64,000 nt of DNA. Origin: Ferrigenium straubiae (GTDB taxonomy: Bacteria > Pseudomonadota > Gammaproteobacteria > Burkholderiales > Gallionellaceae). Where the stretch lies: contig JAHQXD010000002.1 of NCBI GenBank assembly GCA_019449655.1, positions 102,679 through 166,678 on the forward strand, in the 5' to 3' direction. Each line of letters opens with the position of its first letter. Within the stretch, counting starts at the first letter, position 1. The notes under the pieces were generated by a model, which ran no database searches, was not told the origin of the DNA, and worked only from the letters and a program-made list of their open reading frames with translations. Below, piece after piece: positions 1 to 9,139 of this stretch. Position numbers and translations under genes: made by a program.

Positions 1-1002
1 GGCATGGCGCATGTGCCGCTCGCCATCACCGGCGACAGGCTGCGCCGCATGTCGGAGACCGACCTGCAACTGCTGCTCGACGAACCGGGAGTGCTGTTTG
101 CGCGCACCGGCGCCGACCAGAAGATGCGCATCGTGCAGGCGCTGCAGCGCAAGGGCGAGATCGTCGCGGTGACCGGCGACGGGGTGAACGACGCGCCGGC
201 GCTGAAGTGCGCCGACGTGGGCATCGCGATGGGAGTCTCAGGCACCGATGTCGCGAAGGAAGCGGCCGACATCATCCTGCTCGACGACCACTTCGCTACC
301 ATCGTCGCCGCGATCGAGGAAGGGCGCGCGGTGTTCGACAACCTGCGCAAGTTCCTCACCTACATCCTCACCTCGAACATCCCCGAGCTGGTGCCCTACC
401 TCGCCTTCGTGCTGTTCAGGATTCCGCTGCCGCTGACCATCATCCAGATCCTTGCGGTCGATCTCGGCACCGACATGCTGCCTGCGCTGGCGCTCGGCGC
501 GGAAAAGCCCGGCCCGGACACCATGCAGCGCCCGCCGCGCCCGCGCGGCGAGCGGCTGCTCGACTGGGGTACGCTGCTGCGCGCCTACCTGTTCCTGGGC
601 CCGCTGGAGGCGGTTGCGGGCATGGCTGCGTTCTTCTTCGTGCTGCACGGGGGCGGCTGGCAATACGGAAGCCTGCCGGGATACCACGGCAACCTCTACC
701 TGCAGGCCACCGCGGCCTGTCTCACGGCGATCATCGCGATGCAGGTGGTCAATGTGTTCCTCTGCCGCCATCCGACGCTGTCCGCCTTCGGCCGTGGTTA
801 CCGCCGCAACCCGCTGATCTGGTACGGTATCGGCTTCGAGCTGATGCTGTTGCTGTTGATCGACTACACCCCGTGGGGCAACACGCTGTTCGGCACCGCG
901 CCGCTGGGGATCGAGGTCTGGCTGTTCATCGTCCCGTTCGGGATAGGCATGCTGCTGCTGGAGGAGTTGCGCAAGGCGGCGGTGCGCAGGCGGAAGGCGT
1001 GA
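1..1002 (+). CDS. Cation-transporting P-type ATPase, C-terminal part (5' end outside window)
   Basis: This is the C-terminal 333 or so residues of a P2-type cation pump; the reading frame is open from the first base, so the gene starts upstream of the window. The hinge motif VTGDGVNDAPALK, which coordinates Mg in the P domain, is present near residue 58. It is followed by the transmembrane segment M5 (TSNIPELVPYLAFVLF) and further hydrophobic segments that fit M6-M10. The phosphorylation site DKTGT and the nucleotide-binding domain would lie upstream. Family knowledge says such pumps couple ATP hydrolysis to export or uptake of cations such as Ca, Mg, Na or K. The ion cannot be decided from this fragment. 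It ends at TGA, about 140 bases before the convergent ferritin-like gene. Confidence 0.9.
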   Translation, partial: GMAHVPLAITGDRLRRMSETDLQLLLDEPGVLFARTGADQKMRIVQALQRKGEIVAVTGDGVNDAPALKCADVGIAMGVSGTDVAKEAADIILLDDHFATIVAAIEEGRAVFDNLRKFLTYILTSNIPELVPYLAFVLFRIPLPLTIIQILAVDLGTDMLPALALGAEKPGPDTMQRPPRPRGERLLDWGTLLRAYLFLGPLEAVAGMAAFFFVLHGGGWQYGSLPGYHGNLYLQATAACLTAIIAMQVVNVFLCRHPTLSAFGRGYRRNPLIWYGIGFELMLLLLIDYTPWGNTLFGTAPLGIEVWLFIVPFGIGMLLLEELRKAAVRRRKA

Positions 1003-1026
1003 ATGCCGCCGCTCAGGCAATAAGGC

Positions 1027-1120
1027 AATGCCGTCATACCGGCGAAGGCCGGTATCCAGTGGTGCGCAAAGCACACCTATTGATAATTGCTGGATTCCGG
1101 GTCAAGCCCGGAATGACGGG
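1027..1120. repeat. Paired REP-like palindromes
   Basis: Two palindromic blocks in inverted arrangement lie between two convergent genes. The first is ACCGGCGAAGGCCGGT near 1038 and the second is TTCCGGGTCAAGCCCGGAA near 1097. The outer parts, GTCATACCGG and CCGGAATGACGG, are also complementary. This is the common dispersed intergenic palindrome of proteobacteria. It may act as a bidirectional transcript end, but no T-run is visible. Confidence 0.7.
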
Positions 1121-1144
1121 CTCGCAGCAATACTTACCATTTTG

Positions 1145-1567
1145 CTACTTGTCCAGCGCGTTGGCGATGTCGCGCCGGTGCTCCTCTTCCATGACCAGGA
1201 TGTCCTCCAGCACGCGCCGCAGGCCGTATTCCTTGAGCGCCTCGGCCTGGGCGATGCGCTCCTTGTAGCGCTTGATCGCGTACTCCTCGCCCGCGAGGTC
1301 CTGCTTGAGCATCTGTACGCTGTCCTTGGAGATTTCGCGCTTCTCCACGTCCACCGTGGGCACGCCGCCGAGCGAGTCGATTTGGTCGGAGAGCAGAACG
1401 GCATGCGCCATCTCCTGCTGCGCGTGGATCAGCAGCTCCTTCTGGATGGAATCGTATTGCGCGCCGTGGATCGCTGAGGCGTGCTGCGTGTACTGGATGG
1501 CCGCCGCATATTCCCATTCCAGATCCTTGTTGAGTTCGGCCAGCAGCTTCTTCATGGTGATCTTCAT
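1145..1567 (-). CDS. Ferritin-like (bacterioferritin-type) protein
   Basis: A 140-residue all-helical protein with the spacing of a ferritin-like four-helix bundle. Helix 1 carries EWEYAAAIQY and helix 2 carries QQEMAHAVLL (an ExxH metal motif). Helix 3 carries GEEYAIKRYKERI and helix 4 carries VMEEEHRRDI (a second ExxH). This pattern binds a di-iron site, so iron storage, ferroxidase or peroxide-scavenging activity is likely; which one is not decidable. The start at 1567 is chosen because AGGAG lies 7 bases upstream; a longer frame to 1630 has no such site. The gene is a single unit, convergent with the P-type ATPase. Confidence 0.8.
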   Translation of the reverse strand: MKITMKKLLAELNKDLEWEYAAAIQYTQHASAIHGAQYDSIQKELLIHAQQEMAHAVLLSDQIDSLGGVPTVDVEKREISKDSVQMLKQDLAGEEYAIKRYKERIAQAEALKEYGLRRVLEDILVMEEEHRRDIANALDK

Positions 1568-1732
1568 CGGGAGTCTCCTGTCGTTTGGCGAAATAGTCGG
1601 TTTGCAATAATGGCGGCCCCATCTTAGCAAGTAGCCGCGCGGTGCGCTACCCGTACCCGGGCCATATCCCCAAACCCGGCGCTATCGGTTAAGCTACGCC
1701 CCTTCCGTAAACACTCTTATCCGCAAAGCAAA

Positions 1733-3397
<1,665 letters not shown>

Positions 3398-3465
3398 CAC
3401 ACCGTTCACCCTGAGCCTGTCGAAGGGTGCCCTCTCCCTCAGGGGGAGGGTTAGGGTGGTGGCCG
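3398..3465. repeat. Palindromic repeats downstream of ettA
   Basis: Two short repeats lie together. The first is TTCACCCTGAGCCTGTCGAA followed by GGGTG, a common dispersed hairpin whose relatives occur at 4318-4352 and, degenerate, at 60093-60120. The second is CCCTCTCCCTCAGGGGGAGGG, a member of the family listed at 10578, 13601, 31607, 33389, 34281, 58799 and 59143. No gene is encoded here. Confidence 0.6.
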
Positions 3466-3528
3466 GGGTGCTGGCTAACCTGCGCAGCACAGACTAGAAT
3501 GGACTTCATCCAGAAGCAGGAGGCAACA

Positions 3529-3753
3529 ATGAGCGACCGCATCACCATTGATCCCGCTGTATGCCACGGCAAGCCCTGCATACGCGGCCTGCGCTATCCG
3601 GTGGAAAATGTGCTGGAGTGGCTGGCTAGTGGCATGACCACCGAAGAGATACTGAGCGACTACGAAGACCTGGAACGTGAGGATATCCTGGCCGCGCTTT
3701 CCTACGCCGCCCGCCTGACCCATGTGAAACGGCTGGAACGCCTGGCAGCATGA
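3529..3753 (+). CDS. DUF433-family antitoxin-like protein
   Basis: A 74-residue protein with the DUF433 pattern: ITIDPAVCHGKPCIRGLRYPV near the N-terminus, then VENVLEWLASGMTTEEILSDYEDL, a helix-turn-helix-like helical region. DUF433 proteins commonly precede PIN-like (DUF5615/Mut7-C-like) toxins and act as their antitoxins. The start at 3529 follows CAGGAGG with good spacing; an in-frame extension to 3427 would translate a palindromic repeat and is rejected. Its stop overlaps the next gene's ATG by four bases (ATGA), so the two are translationally coupled. The antitoxin role is inferred from family and arrangement. Confidence 0.85.
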   Translation: MSDRITIDPAVCHGKPCIRGLRYPVENVLEWLASGMTTEEILSDYEDLEREDILAALSYAARLTHVKRLERLAA

Positions 3754-4096
3754 AATTCCTGGTCGATGCGCAACTGCCTCGGCGCTTCGCCCAATGGTTG
3801 AATGAAGCGGGGCATGATGCGCTGCATACTCTCGACCTGCCGAGGAAGAATCTCACCGCCGATAGCGAGCTTATTACCCGAGCCATGCAGGAGGGCCGTA
3901 TCGTCATCAGCAAGGATGACGACTTCGTGCAGTCCTATCTGCTGACGGGTGAACCGTTGCTGCTATTGATCTCAACCGGCAACATCACCAACATAGAGCT
4001 GGAAAAAATTCTGCATGCCAATTTGAGTGGGATCGAAGCGGCGTTTGCATCCGGCAGATTTGTCGAGGTCACTCGCGAAGCGTTGGTGGTGCATGA

Positions 4097-4100
<4 letters not shown>
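3750..4100 (+). CDS. DUF5615-family PIN-like toxin candidate
   Basis: A 116-residue protein. It begins MKFLVDAQLPRRFAQWLNEAG and carries DDDFVQSYLLTGEP further on, the acidic-residue arrangement of DUF5615 (PIN-like, Mut7-C-like) proteins. D6 and the SKDDDF cluster are the likely metal-binding acidic residues of an RNase fold. It overlaps the DUF433 gene by four bases, the usual antitoxin-toxin order. The 3' end, CATGAATGA, runs straight into the second ettA 3'-end copy, so the pair lies exactly between the two ettA repeats. RNase activity is inferred from the family, not shown. Confidence 0.8.
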
Positions 4101-4303
<203 letters not shown>

Positions 4304-4317
4304 GCTACAAATAACTC

Positions 4318-4352
4318 CGTTCGTGGTGAGCCTGTCGAACCATGAGTGGAGT
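4318..4352. repeat. Dispersed hairpin repeat (GAGCCTGTCGAAC type)
   Basis: CGTTCGTGGTGAGCCTGTCG followed by AACCATGAG forms an imperfect hairpin. It is a relative of the repeat after the intact ettA copy near 3402. Its presence after both ettA 3' ends means the duplicated unit probably included the downstream hairpin. Confidence 0.55.
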
Positions 4353-4415
4353 TGTGTGACTGGCAAACCCACACACCACAGACTAGAATGCATCCATCAA
4401 TAATGGAGGTGAGCC

Positions 4416-4655
4416 ATGCAGGCAGTCGAATTTGTCAGCAAAGCGCATGACGGCGTGGTGGACTTGCCGCGCGAGCTTCAGAATTGGAACGGCAAACAGG
4501 TGCGCGTGATCCTGCTGGATGAAGGGGCGGGCGCAAAAGAGGCAAAGCCAGTTGCAGGAAATAATGTCTGGGAAAGAACCGCTGGTGCGTGGCAGGGCGA
4601 ACCACTGGTCCGGGAGCCGCAGGGCGAGTATGAAAAGCGTGCGGAGCTGGATTGA
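4416..4655 (+). CDS. Antitoxin of a VapBC-like pair
   Basis: A 79-residue protein. The N-terminal MQAVEFVSKAHDGVVDLPRE and VRVILLDEG are typical of small swapped-hairpin (AbrB/VapB-like) antitoxins, and the C-terminal half is hydrophilic and charged, as expected for a toxin-neutralising tail. GGAGG lies before the start (ATGGAGGTGAGCC then ATG). The gene ends TGATG, sharing one base with the PIN-domain toxin downstream. Family assignment rests on the N-terminal pattern and the partner. Confidence 0.75.
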   Translation: MQAVEFVSKAHDGVVDLPRELQNWNGKQVRVILLDEGAGAKEAKPVAGNNVWERTAGAWQGEPLVREPQGEYEKRAELD

Positions 4656-5062
4656 TGCTTTACTTGCCGGATACCAACGTCTGGATTCACCATCTCAACA
4701 ATACATCCTCCATCGTCAAAGGCCGGCTTGCAGCGCACACTCCGTCACAGGTCGTTTTGTGCGACGTGGTAAAGGCGGAGCTGTTCTACGGCGCATTCAA
4801 GAGCGCGCGCCGCGATGCAAATCTGGCCTTGCTCGAATCGTTGTTCCCCGAATTCAATAGCCTTCCGTTTGATGGCAAGGCGGCGCGACTTTCTGGAGAA
4901 ATTCGCGCCGACCTTGCGCGAAAAGGTACGCCTATCGGCCCCTACGATTTACAGATTGCGGCAATTGCGTTAGCGAATGGCTGCACGCTGGTATCGCATA
5001 ACACAAGAGAGTTTTCACGCATCGCGGGGTTGAAGTTGGAGGATTGGGAAGTGGAGAAATAA
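4655..5062 (+). CDS. vapC: PIN-domain toxin, VapC family
   Basis: A 135-residue PIN-domain protein. The N-terminal YLPDTNVWIHHLNN holds the first conserved acidic residue, KAELFYGA the second, and IGPYDLQIAAIALANGCTLVSHNTREFSRI the third and fourth (D of YDLQ, and NTREF). VapC toxins are Mg-dependent RNases that cleave tRNA or rRNA and are held in check by the co-encoded antitoxin. An upstream in-frame TTG at 4652 is less likely than the ATG at 4655, which overlaps the antitoxin stop. The stop lies at the left inverted repeat (5062-5083) of the next cassette. Confidence 0.88.
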   Translation: MLYLPDTNVWIHHLNNTSSIVKGRLAAHTPSQVVLCDVVKAELFYGAFKSARRDANLALLESLFPEFNSLPFDGKAARLSGEIRADLARKGTPIGPYDLQIAAIALANGCTLVSHNTREFSRIAGLKLEDWEVEK

Positions 5063-5083
5063 TTGCGATGCTGACCCCGTTAG
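5062..5083. repeat. Left inverted repeat of a two-gene cassette
   Basis: The sequence ATTGCGATGCTGACCCCGTTAG is repeated in inverted orientation at 6817-6838 with a single mismatch (21 of 22). The two copies enclose exactly two AT-rich genes. It begins within the last base of the vapC stop codon. Confidence 0.85.
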
Positions 5084-5128
5084 TTCGATTTTTACTCGAA
5101 GCATATTTAGTGTACTTGCTGGAAGAAT

Positions 5129-5650
5129 ATGACAAAGAATAACTTTCCGATTGTGTCATCTGATATTCGTTCTCTAGAAGGAATGGCGAGCAGTTCATTT
5201 CCAGCTTTCGGGATATCGCTTACCTCTGCGGCTGAGGGGCGGCCTGATTCTCTGACTGCATATCCGATTGCGTCCATGGCAACGGATCCATGCCCGCCGA
5301 GTAACGCTCGCAATGATGAGGTGGTTGTGTATCGTCTTGTGTCGGGCAGTCCGCTGACCAAGGAGGACTTCTTGCCTACGTGCATGGACGAGGGGTTTCC
5401 ACACAGAGAATTTCCTCCAGAAAAATTGTGTATTGCGCAAGGAGTGTCAGTATTTACAAGCGAGAATGCGATAGACAAGAAAAGAAAACGTTATCAAAAA
5501 TTAAATGAAAAGCTCATCGCGATCGGAATAATTTACAAGGAAGACGGACGTGTTTTGGAAACGTGTTCAAAGTTCCACCTTACATGGTGGCTAGAGACTG
5601 ATGTTCCTCATCGCAATTTCAGATTGGTGACCAATAATGCCACAGCATAA
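5129..5650 (+). CDS. Unknown protein, gene 1 of inverted-repeat-flanked cassette
   Basis: A 173-residue protein that I do not recognise. It starts MTKNNFPIVSSDIRSLEGM after GGAAGAAT, a reasonable ribosome site. No signal peptide or membrane segment is visible. The first 75 residues are serine/proline rich with no clear repeat. The C-terminal part, roughly 108-145, is lysine rich (KKRKRYQKLNEKLIAIGIIY) and looks helical, so nucleic-acid or protein contact is possible. The gene is visibly more AT-rich than the housekeeping genes around it. It overlaps the next gene by 14 bases, indicating co-translation. Function unknown. Confidence 0.65.
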   Translation: MTKNNFPIVSSDIRSLEGMASSSFPAFGISLTSAAEGRPDSLTAYPIASMATDPCPPSNARNDEVVVYRLVSGSPLTKEDFLPTCMDEGFPHREFPPEKLCIAQGVSVFTSENAIDKKRKRYQKLNEKLIAIGIIYKEDGRVLETCSKFHLTWWLETDVPHRNFRLVTNNATA

Positions 5651-6797
5651 TATTGAAAATGTCATCAAGGAATTGGTACCTTGGGAGGTACTTGATTACT
5701 ACGATGGCCCAAAGTTATATAGCTGCAAAGATAACGTTGGGCAAATTTATTTGGTCTATTGGCTTGATGGAGTGAGGGAGCTAAATAGCTGGCTATATTT
5801 GCGAGTCAGTCCCGCTCGTTATTTAGCATTAAAGAATGCTCACATTTCAATTTCAAAAGCATTGTCCGAGCCAGAAGAGGGCTTCGCATACGAAGTCAAA
5901 TTCTCACCAACGCAATTTGATATTGCCCTCCTAAAACAATCTCAAATTAAGCCGGAGTGGCTTCCAGAAGCCGATGACTTTCTTGATCTTCCATCGTCAA
6001 CATTACCGGCAAAAATTTCAACTGCACTTGAACAGGCTAAGGCAACGAATCGCCAAGTATTCGATGTGGCTCTCGGAAGAATCTCCAATCAATACGAAAT
6101 TGGCTGTGGAAAGTTAGGGAAGATTCTGGAGGCTGTGCAGAATGCCGTGAATGCTTTTGCCTGCGCTTCGAATCGGGAATTAAAGCGTATTCCTGAGGAA
6201 GTTAAGTTTAAGAATGAATTGCTCTTCACGACAGTTTTTGCGAGCTCCATAGGTATTAGATTGCAGTCAAAATCTGGTGAGCTTGTTAGTAATGACGAGG
6301 GTGTTCAGGCGGCAAAAATATTGGCTGAACTTCTACGAGATACCGATGTACCTGAATGCATACCAGAGAGGCTCAAAAGCTTTAATGTGTTAGCAAGAAG
6401 CAGATTTAAGCATTTACTTCATGTGTTGGTGGATTCGGAAGTCTCTTTGTCAACGGATTGGAGCTCGCCTTTCGGTAGTGAGGTGAGTTCTCGTATAAGC
6501 TTCGACAAGCTCAAGCGCACTCTTCAAAAACTTGAAGAGACGGATGATGCAATGACACAAATACGGACTTACTCGGGAAAGCTTGTTGGTGTAGATATTG
6601 AGAGTGATTTCTTTGCAATGATTCCTAACGATGGTCAGTTGATTAAGGGGAAACTTTCTAAACAATTAGAAGGTGGACACTTTGAAGTTCCAAGTATGAT
6701 TACTGCAATAGTTCAAGAGGTCTGTGTCGTTGATCCGCTTACAGAAAGGGAAAAGTGGACTTACACATTGTTTGAAGTTTCGAGCAATCAGAGTTAA
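5637..6797 (+). CDS. Unknown protein (DUF6575-like?), gene 2 of the cassette
   Basis: A 386-residue soluble protein without signal peptide or membrane segments. The N-terminal 60 residues (LVPWEVLDYYDGPKLYSCKD, then GQIYLVYWLD) resemble the start of DUF6575-type proteins as I remember them; this is a weak recognition. The middle, roughly 110-230, is helical, and the C-terminal part (residues 270-386) is mostly predicted strands. It overlaps the 173-residue gene and both are AT-rich, so they look acquired together. The cassette sits next to two toxin-antitoxin pairs, and a role in defence or conflict is possible but unproven. RBS-like GGTGA lies 7 bases before the ATG. Confidence 0.7.
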   Translation: MPQHNIENVIKELVPWEVLDYYDGPKLYSCKDNVGQIYLVYWLDGVRELNSWLYLRVSPARYLALKNAHISISKALSEPEEGFAYEVKFSPTQFDIALLKQSQIKPEWLPEADDFLDLPSSTLPAKISTALEQAKATNRQVFDVALGRISNQYEIGCGKLGKILEAVQNAVNAFACASNRELKRIPEEVKFKNELLFTTVFASSIGIRLQSKSGELVSNDEGVQAAKILAELLRDTDVPECIPERLKSFNVLARSRFKHLLHVLVDSEVSLSTDWSSPFGSEVSSRISFDKLKRTLQKLEETDDAMTQIRTYSGKLVGVDIESDFFAMIPNDGQLIKGKLSKQLEGGHFEVPSMITAIVQEVCVVDPLTEREKWTYTLFEVSSNQS

Positions 6798-6816
6798 AGG
6801 GGCTATCGAGCTAGAG

Positions 6817-6838
6817 CTAATGGGGTCAGCATCGCAAT
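6817..6838. repeat. Right inverted repeat of the two-gene cassette
   Basis: CTAATGGGGTCAGCATCGCAAT is the reverse complement of 5062-5083 apart from one base. It lies 19 bases past the stop of the 386-residue gene. No transposase lies between the two copies, so the cassette would have to be mobilised in trans. Confidence 0.85.
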
Positions 6839-6852
6839 AGTTTTCCAGCCAT

Positions 6853-6876
6853 CGCCCGCAAGGGCGATTTTCTTTT
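6853..6876 (+). terminator. Terminator-like hairpin in the rsgA leader
   Basis: CGCCC-GCAA-GGGCG followed by ATTTTCTTTT, a GNRA-type tetraloop hairpin with a T-rich tail. It may end transcription of the upstream cassette. The same motif stands before mnmC at 12868-12891. Confidence 0.5.
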
Positions 6877-6898
6877 CTGAGTCATGGAGGCAAGCACC

Positions 6899-7957
6899 AT
6901 GGAGTTGATCGAACTCGGCCTGGACAGCCAGCTTCAGGAACAGGCCGGCAAGCTGTGCGAGCCGAGCCAGCGCCTAGCGCGCGTGACGGCTGTGGACCGC
7001 GGGCGCTATGTGGTGCGCAACGAAGCGGGCGAGGTACCCGCCGAGCTGACGGGCAAGTTCCTGCACGCCGCCGCCTCTGCCGTGGACATGCCCTGCGTGG
7101 GCGATTGGGTGTGCGTGCAGTATCACGATGCGGCGTCGCATGCGAGCATCCATGAGGTTGTGCCCAGAAGGTCTTTCCTGCGGCGCAAATCTCCCGGCAA
7201 GAACATCGATTTCCAGATGATCGCGGCGAACATCGATGTCGCCTTCGTCGTGCAGTCGTGCCATTTCGATTTCAATGTGCGCAGGCTGGAGCGCTACCTG
7301 GTGATGGTCAACGAGGGGCATATCGAGCCGGTGCTGCTGCTGACCAAGACAGACCTGGTGAGCCCTGCCGAACTGGAGCGCATGCAGGCGAACATCCGCG
7401 CGGCGGGCATCACGGCCAACATCATCCCGCTGAGCAGCGTGACGGGCGAAGGCGTCGCCCAAGTGCAAGAATTCATGCTGCCGGGCAAGACCTATTGCCT
7501 GCTCGGTTCTTCTGGCGTGGGCAAGACGACGCTGATCAACCAGTTGCTGGGCCATGATGAACTGGAGACGGGCACTGTGAGCGGCACCGGCGAGGGCCGG
7601 CACACCACCACGCGCCGCCACTTGGTTGCGCTCGACAACGGCGCACTGCTGATCGACATGCCGGGGATGCGCGAACTGGGCATCTTGAGCGCGGGCGAAG
7701 GGCTGGATGATAGCTTCGCCGACATCGCGGCGCTGGCCGCGCACTGCCGCTTCGCCGATTGCAGCCACAACAACGAGCCGGGCTGCGCGATCCGCAAGGC
7801 CATCGAGAGCGGCGCACTGGACCCGGCGCATTACCAGGGCTACCTGAAGCTCAAGGCCGAGTCGGACTTCAACGAGATGTCTTACCTGGACAAGCGCAAG
7901 AAGGACAAGGCGTTCGGGAAGATGGTGAAGTCGGTGTTGAAAGAGAGGCGGAAGTGA
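6899..7957 (+). CDS. rsgA: Ribosome small-subunit-dependent GTPase A
   Basis: A 352-residue circularly permuted GTPase that checks late 30S subunit maturation. An N-terminal OB-fold region is followed by G4 LLTKTDLVSP, G5-like IIPLSS, G1 LGSSGVGKTTLINQLLG and G3 DMPGMREL, the permuted order typical of RsgA/YjeQ. A C-terminal zinc finger follows: CRFADCSHNNEPGC. The start at 6899 is preferred because GGAGG lies 8 bases upstream; the ATG at 6884 would place that site inside the coding region. Monocistronic here, behind a terminator-like hairpin. Confidence 0.93.
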   Translation: MELIELGLDSQLQEQAGKLCEPSQRLARVTAVDRGRYVVRNEAGEVPAELTGKFLHAAASAVDMPCVGDWVCVQYHDAASHASIHEVVPRRSFLRRKSPGKNIDFQMIAANIDVAFVVQSCHFDFNVRRLERYLVMVNEGHIEPVLLLTKTDLVSPAELERMQANIRAAGITANIIPLSSVTGEGVAQVQEFMLPGKTYCLLGSSGVGKTTLINQLLGHDELETGTVSGTGEGRHTTTRRHLVALDNGALLIDMPGMRELGILSAGEGLDDSFADIAALAAHCRFADCSHNNEPGCAIRKAIESGALDPAHYQGYLKLKAESDFNEMSYLDKRKKDKAFGKMVKSVLKERRK

Positions 7958-8102
7958 AACAATCGACGGGCGTTTGGATTATTCTGGGCACAAGAAACCG
8001 GCAAGAAGGAGGGCGCAAGAAAGGAAAGGTGCTAAGCTCGGGTTGTTTTTGTTAAACCCAAGTTTGTTCCTCCGTATTTTCACATGTTGACGTTCGAGCG
8101 CT

Positions 8103-8735
8103 ATGCTGGATTTCACCGAATACACCAAGATCTTCATCAGCCTGTTCGCGATCCTTGATCCGATCGGGATCATTCCCATCATCATTCTGTTTACTGCGGA
8201 GATGACGGCAACCAAGCGCGCCCAGGTCGGGCGCCTCGCTTCGCTGACAGTGTGCGCCATCCTGCTGGTGGCCTTGCTGATCGGGCAACCGCTGCTGGCG
8301 TTCTTCGGTATCAGCATCAATTCTTTCCTTGTGGCAGGCGGCATCTTGTTGCTGCTGATGGCGATCAAGATGATGCTCGGCAGCTTTTACGAAAACGGTA
8401 ACAGCAAGCAAGCCAAACCTGACGGCGAGACAGTTTCGGCGAATGCGATCGTGCCTTTGTCCACACCGTTGCTGGCGGGCCCCGGCTCGATCAGCGCGGT
8501 GATCGTGGAGGCGCACAAGGCAGACGGCTTTCAGCATTATCTGATCATGGGCCTGATCATCGTCCTGCTCAGCGTCACTGTCTGGCTGACCTTCCTGATC
8601 GCGCCCTGGGTCGCGCAGCGGCTGGGCAAGATCGGCATCAATGTGTTCACCCGCCTGATGGGGCTGATACTCGCCGCGATCGCGGTGGAGTTTGTCGCCA
8701 GCGGCATGCGCGGCCTGTTTCCGGCGCTCGGCTGA
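8103..8735 (+). CDS. MarC family (UPF0056) integral membrane protein
   Basis: A 210-residue membrane protein with about six hydrophobic segments. The N-terminal FAILDPIGIIPIIILFT is the typical MarC/YchE/YhgN opening, and ANAIVPLSTPLLAGPGSISAV is the second conserved loop of the family. No transport substrate has been established for the family. The ribosome site before the ATG is weak. The 145-base gap after rsgA holds no recognisable gene. A higA remnant follows 36 bases downstream. Confidence 0.88.
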   Translation: MLDFTEYTKIFISLFAILDPIGIIPIIILFTAEMTATKRAQVGRLASLTVCAILLVALLIGQPLLAFFGISINSFLVAGGILLLLMAIKMMLGSFYENGNSKQAKPDGETVSANAIVPLSTPLLAGPGSISAVIVEAHKADGFQHYLIMGLIIVLLSVTVWLTFLIAPWVAQRLGKIGINVFTRLMGLILAAIAVEFVASGMRGLFPALG

Positions 8736-8741
8736 CCGAAA

Positions 8742-8763
8742 TAATCAGGGACAGACCACGATT
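8742..8763. repeat. Short dispersed element (CAGGGACAGACCACG)
   Basis: AATCAGGGACAGACCACGATTT lies between marC and the broken higA. From memory, this string is a common relic around REP-associated transposases (often seen as GTGGTCTGTCCCT). A single copy only was noticed in this window. Confidence 0.4.
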
Positions 8764-8771
8764 TCGCTTGA

Positions 8772-9094
8772 ATGAAAATCATGACCAAGAAAACTTCTCG
8801 TAAACTGCGCAACATCCACCCCGGCGAAGTGCTGCGTGAGGAGTTCCTGGTGCCGCTCGGTATTTCGCAATACCGCTTGGCAAAGGAGATCGGCGTGACC
8901 GAGGCGCGCATCTCGGCGATCGGTTCCGGCAAGCGCGCGATCACGGCGGCACGGCCTTGCGGCTGGCGGCTTTCTTCGGCACGAGCAGCGGTTTCTGGAT
9001 GGGGTTGCAGGCGGATTACGATACCGAGGAAGCGGCAAAGGAGCTTGGCGATCAGTTGGCGCCGATACACCGCTTCGAGTCGCTGGCTGCATGA
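8772..9094 (+). pseudogene. higA: HigA-family addiction antidote, frameshifted
   Basis: The first 59 codons give an XRE/HigA antidote: NIHPGEVLREEFLVPLGISQ, then YRLAKEIGVTEARISAI and KRAITA. The family consensus continues with D-T-A-L-R-L-A, but the frame here moves to nonsense. Reading from 8951 in the shifted frame restores TALRLAAFFGTSSGFWMGLQ, and so on to FESLAA and TGA at 9092-9094. The change fits loss of one base in the D codon near 8949. No higB toxin gene lies on either side. The unshifted frame runs to 9143 and would give a scrambled tail. It is either a decayed antitoxin or a sequencing error. Confidence 0.8.
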
Positions 9095-9139
9095 GTGCCA
9101 AAGGCGGCGCGAATTTTTGAAAGAGCATGACGTGACACC

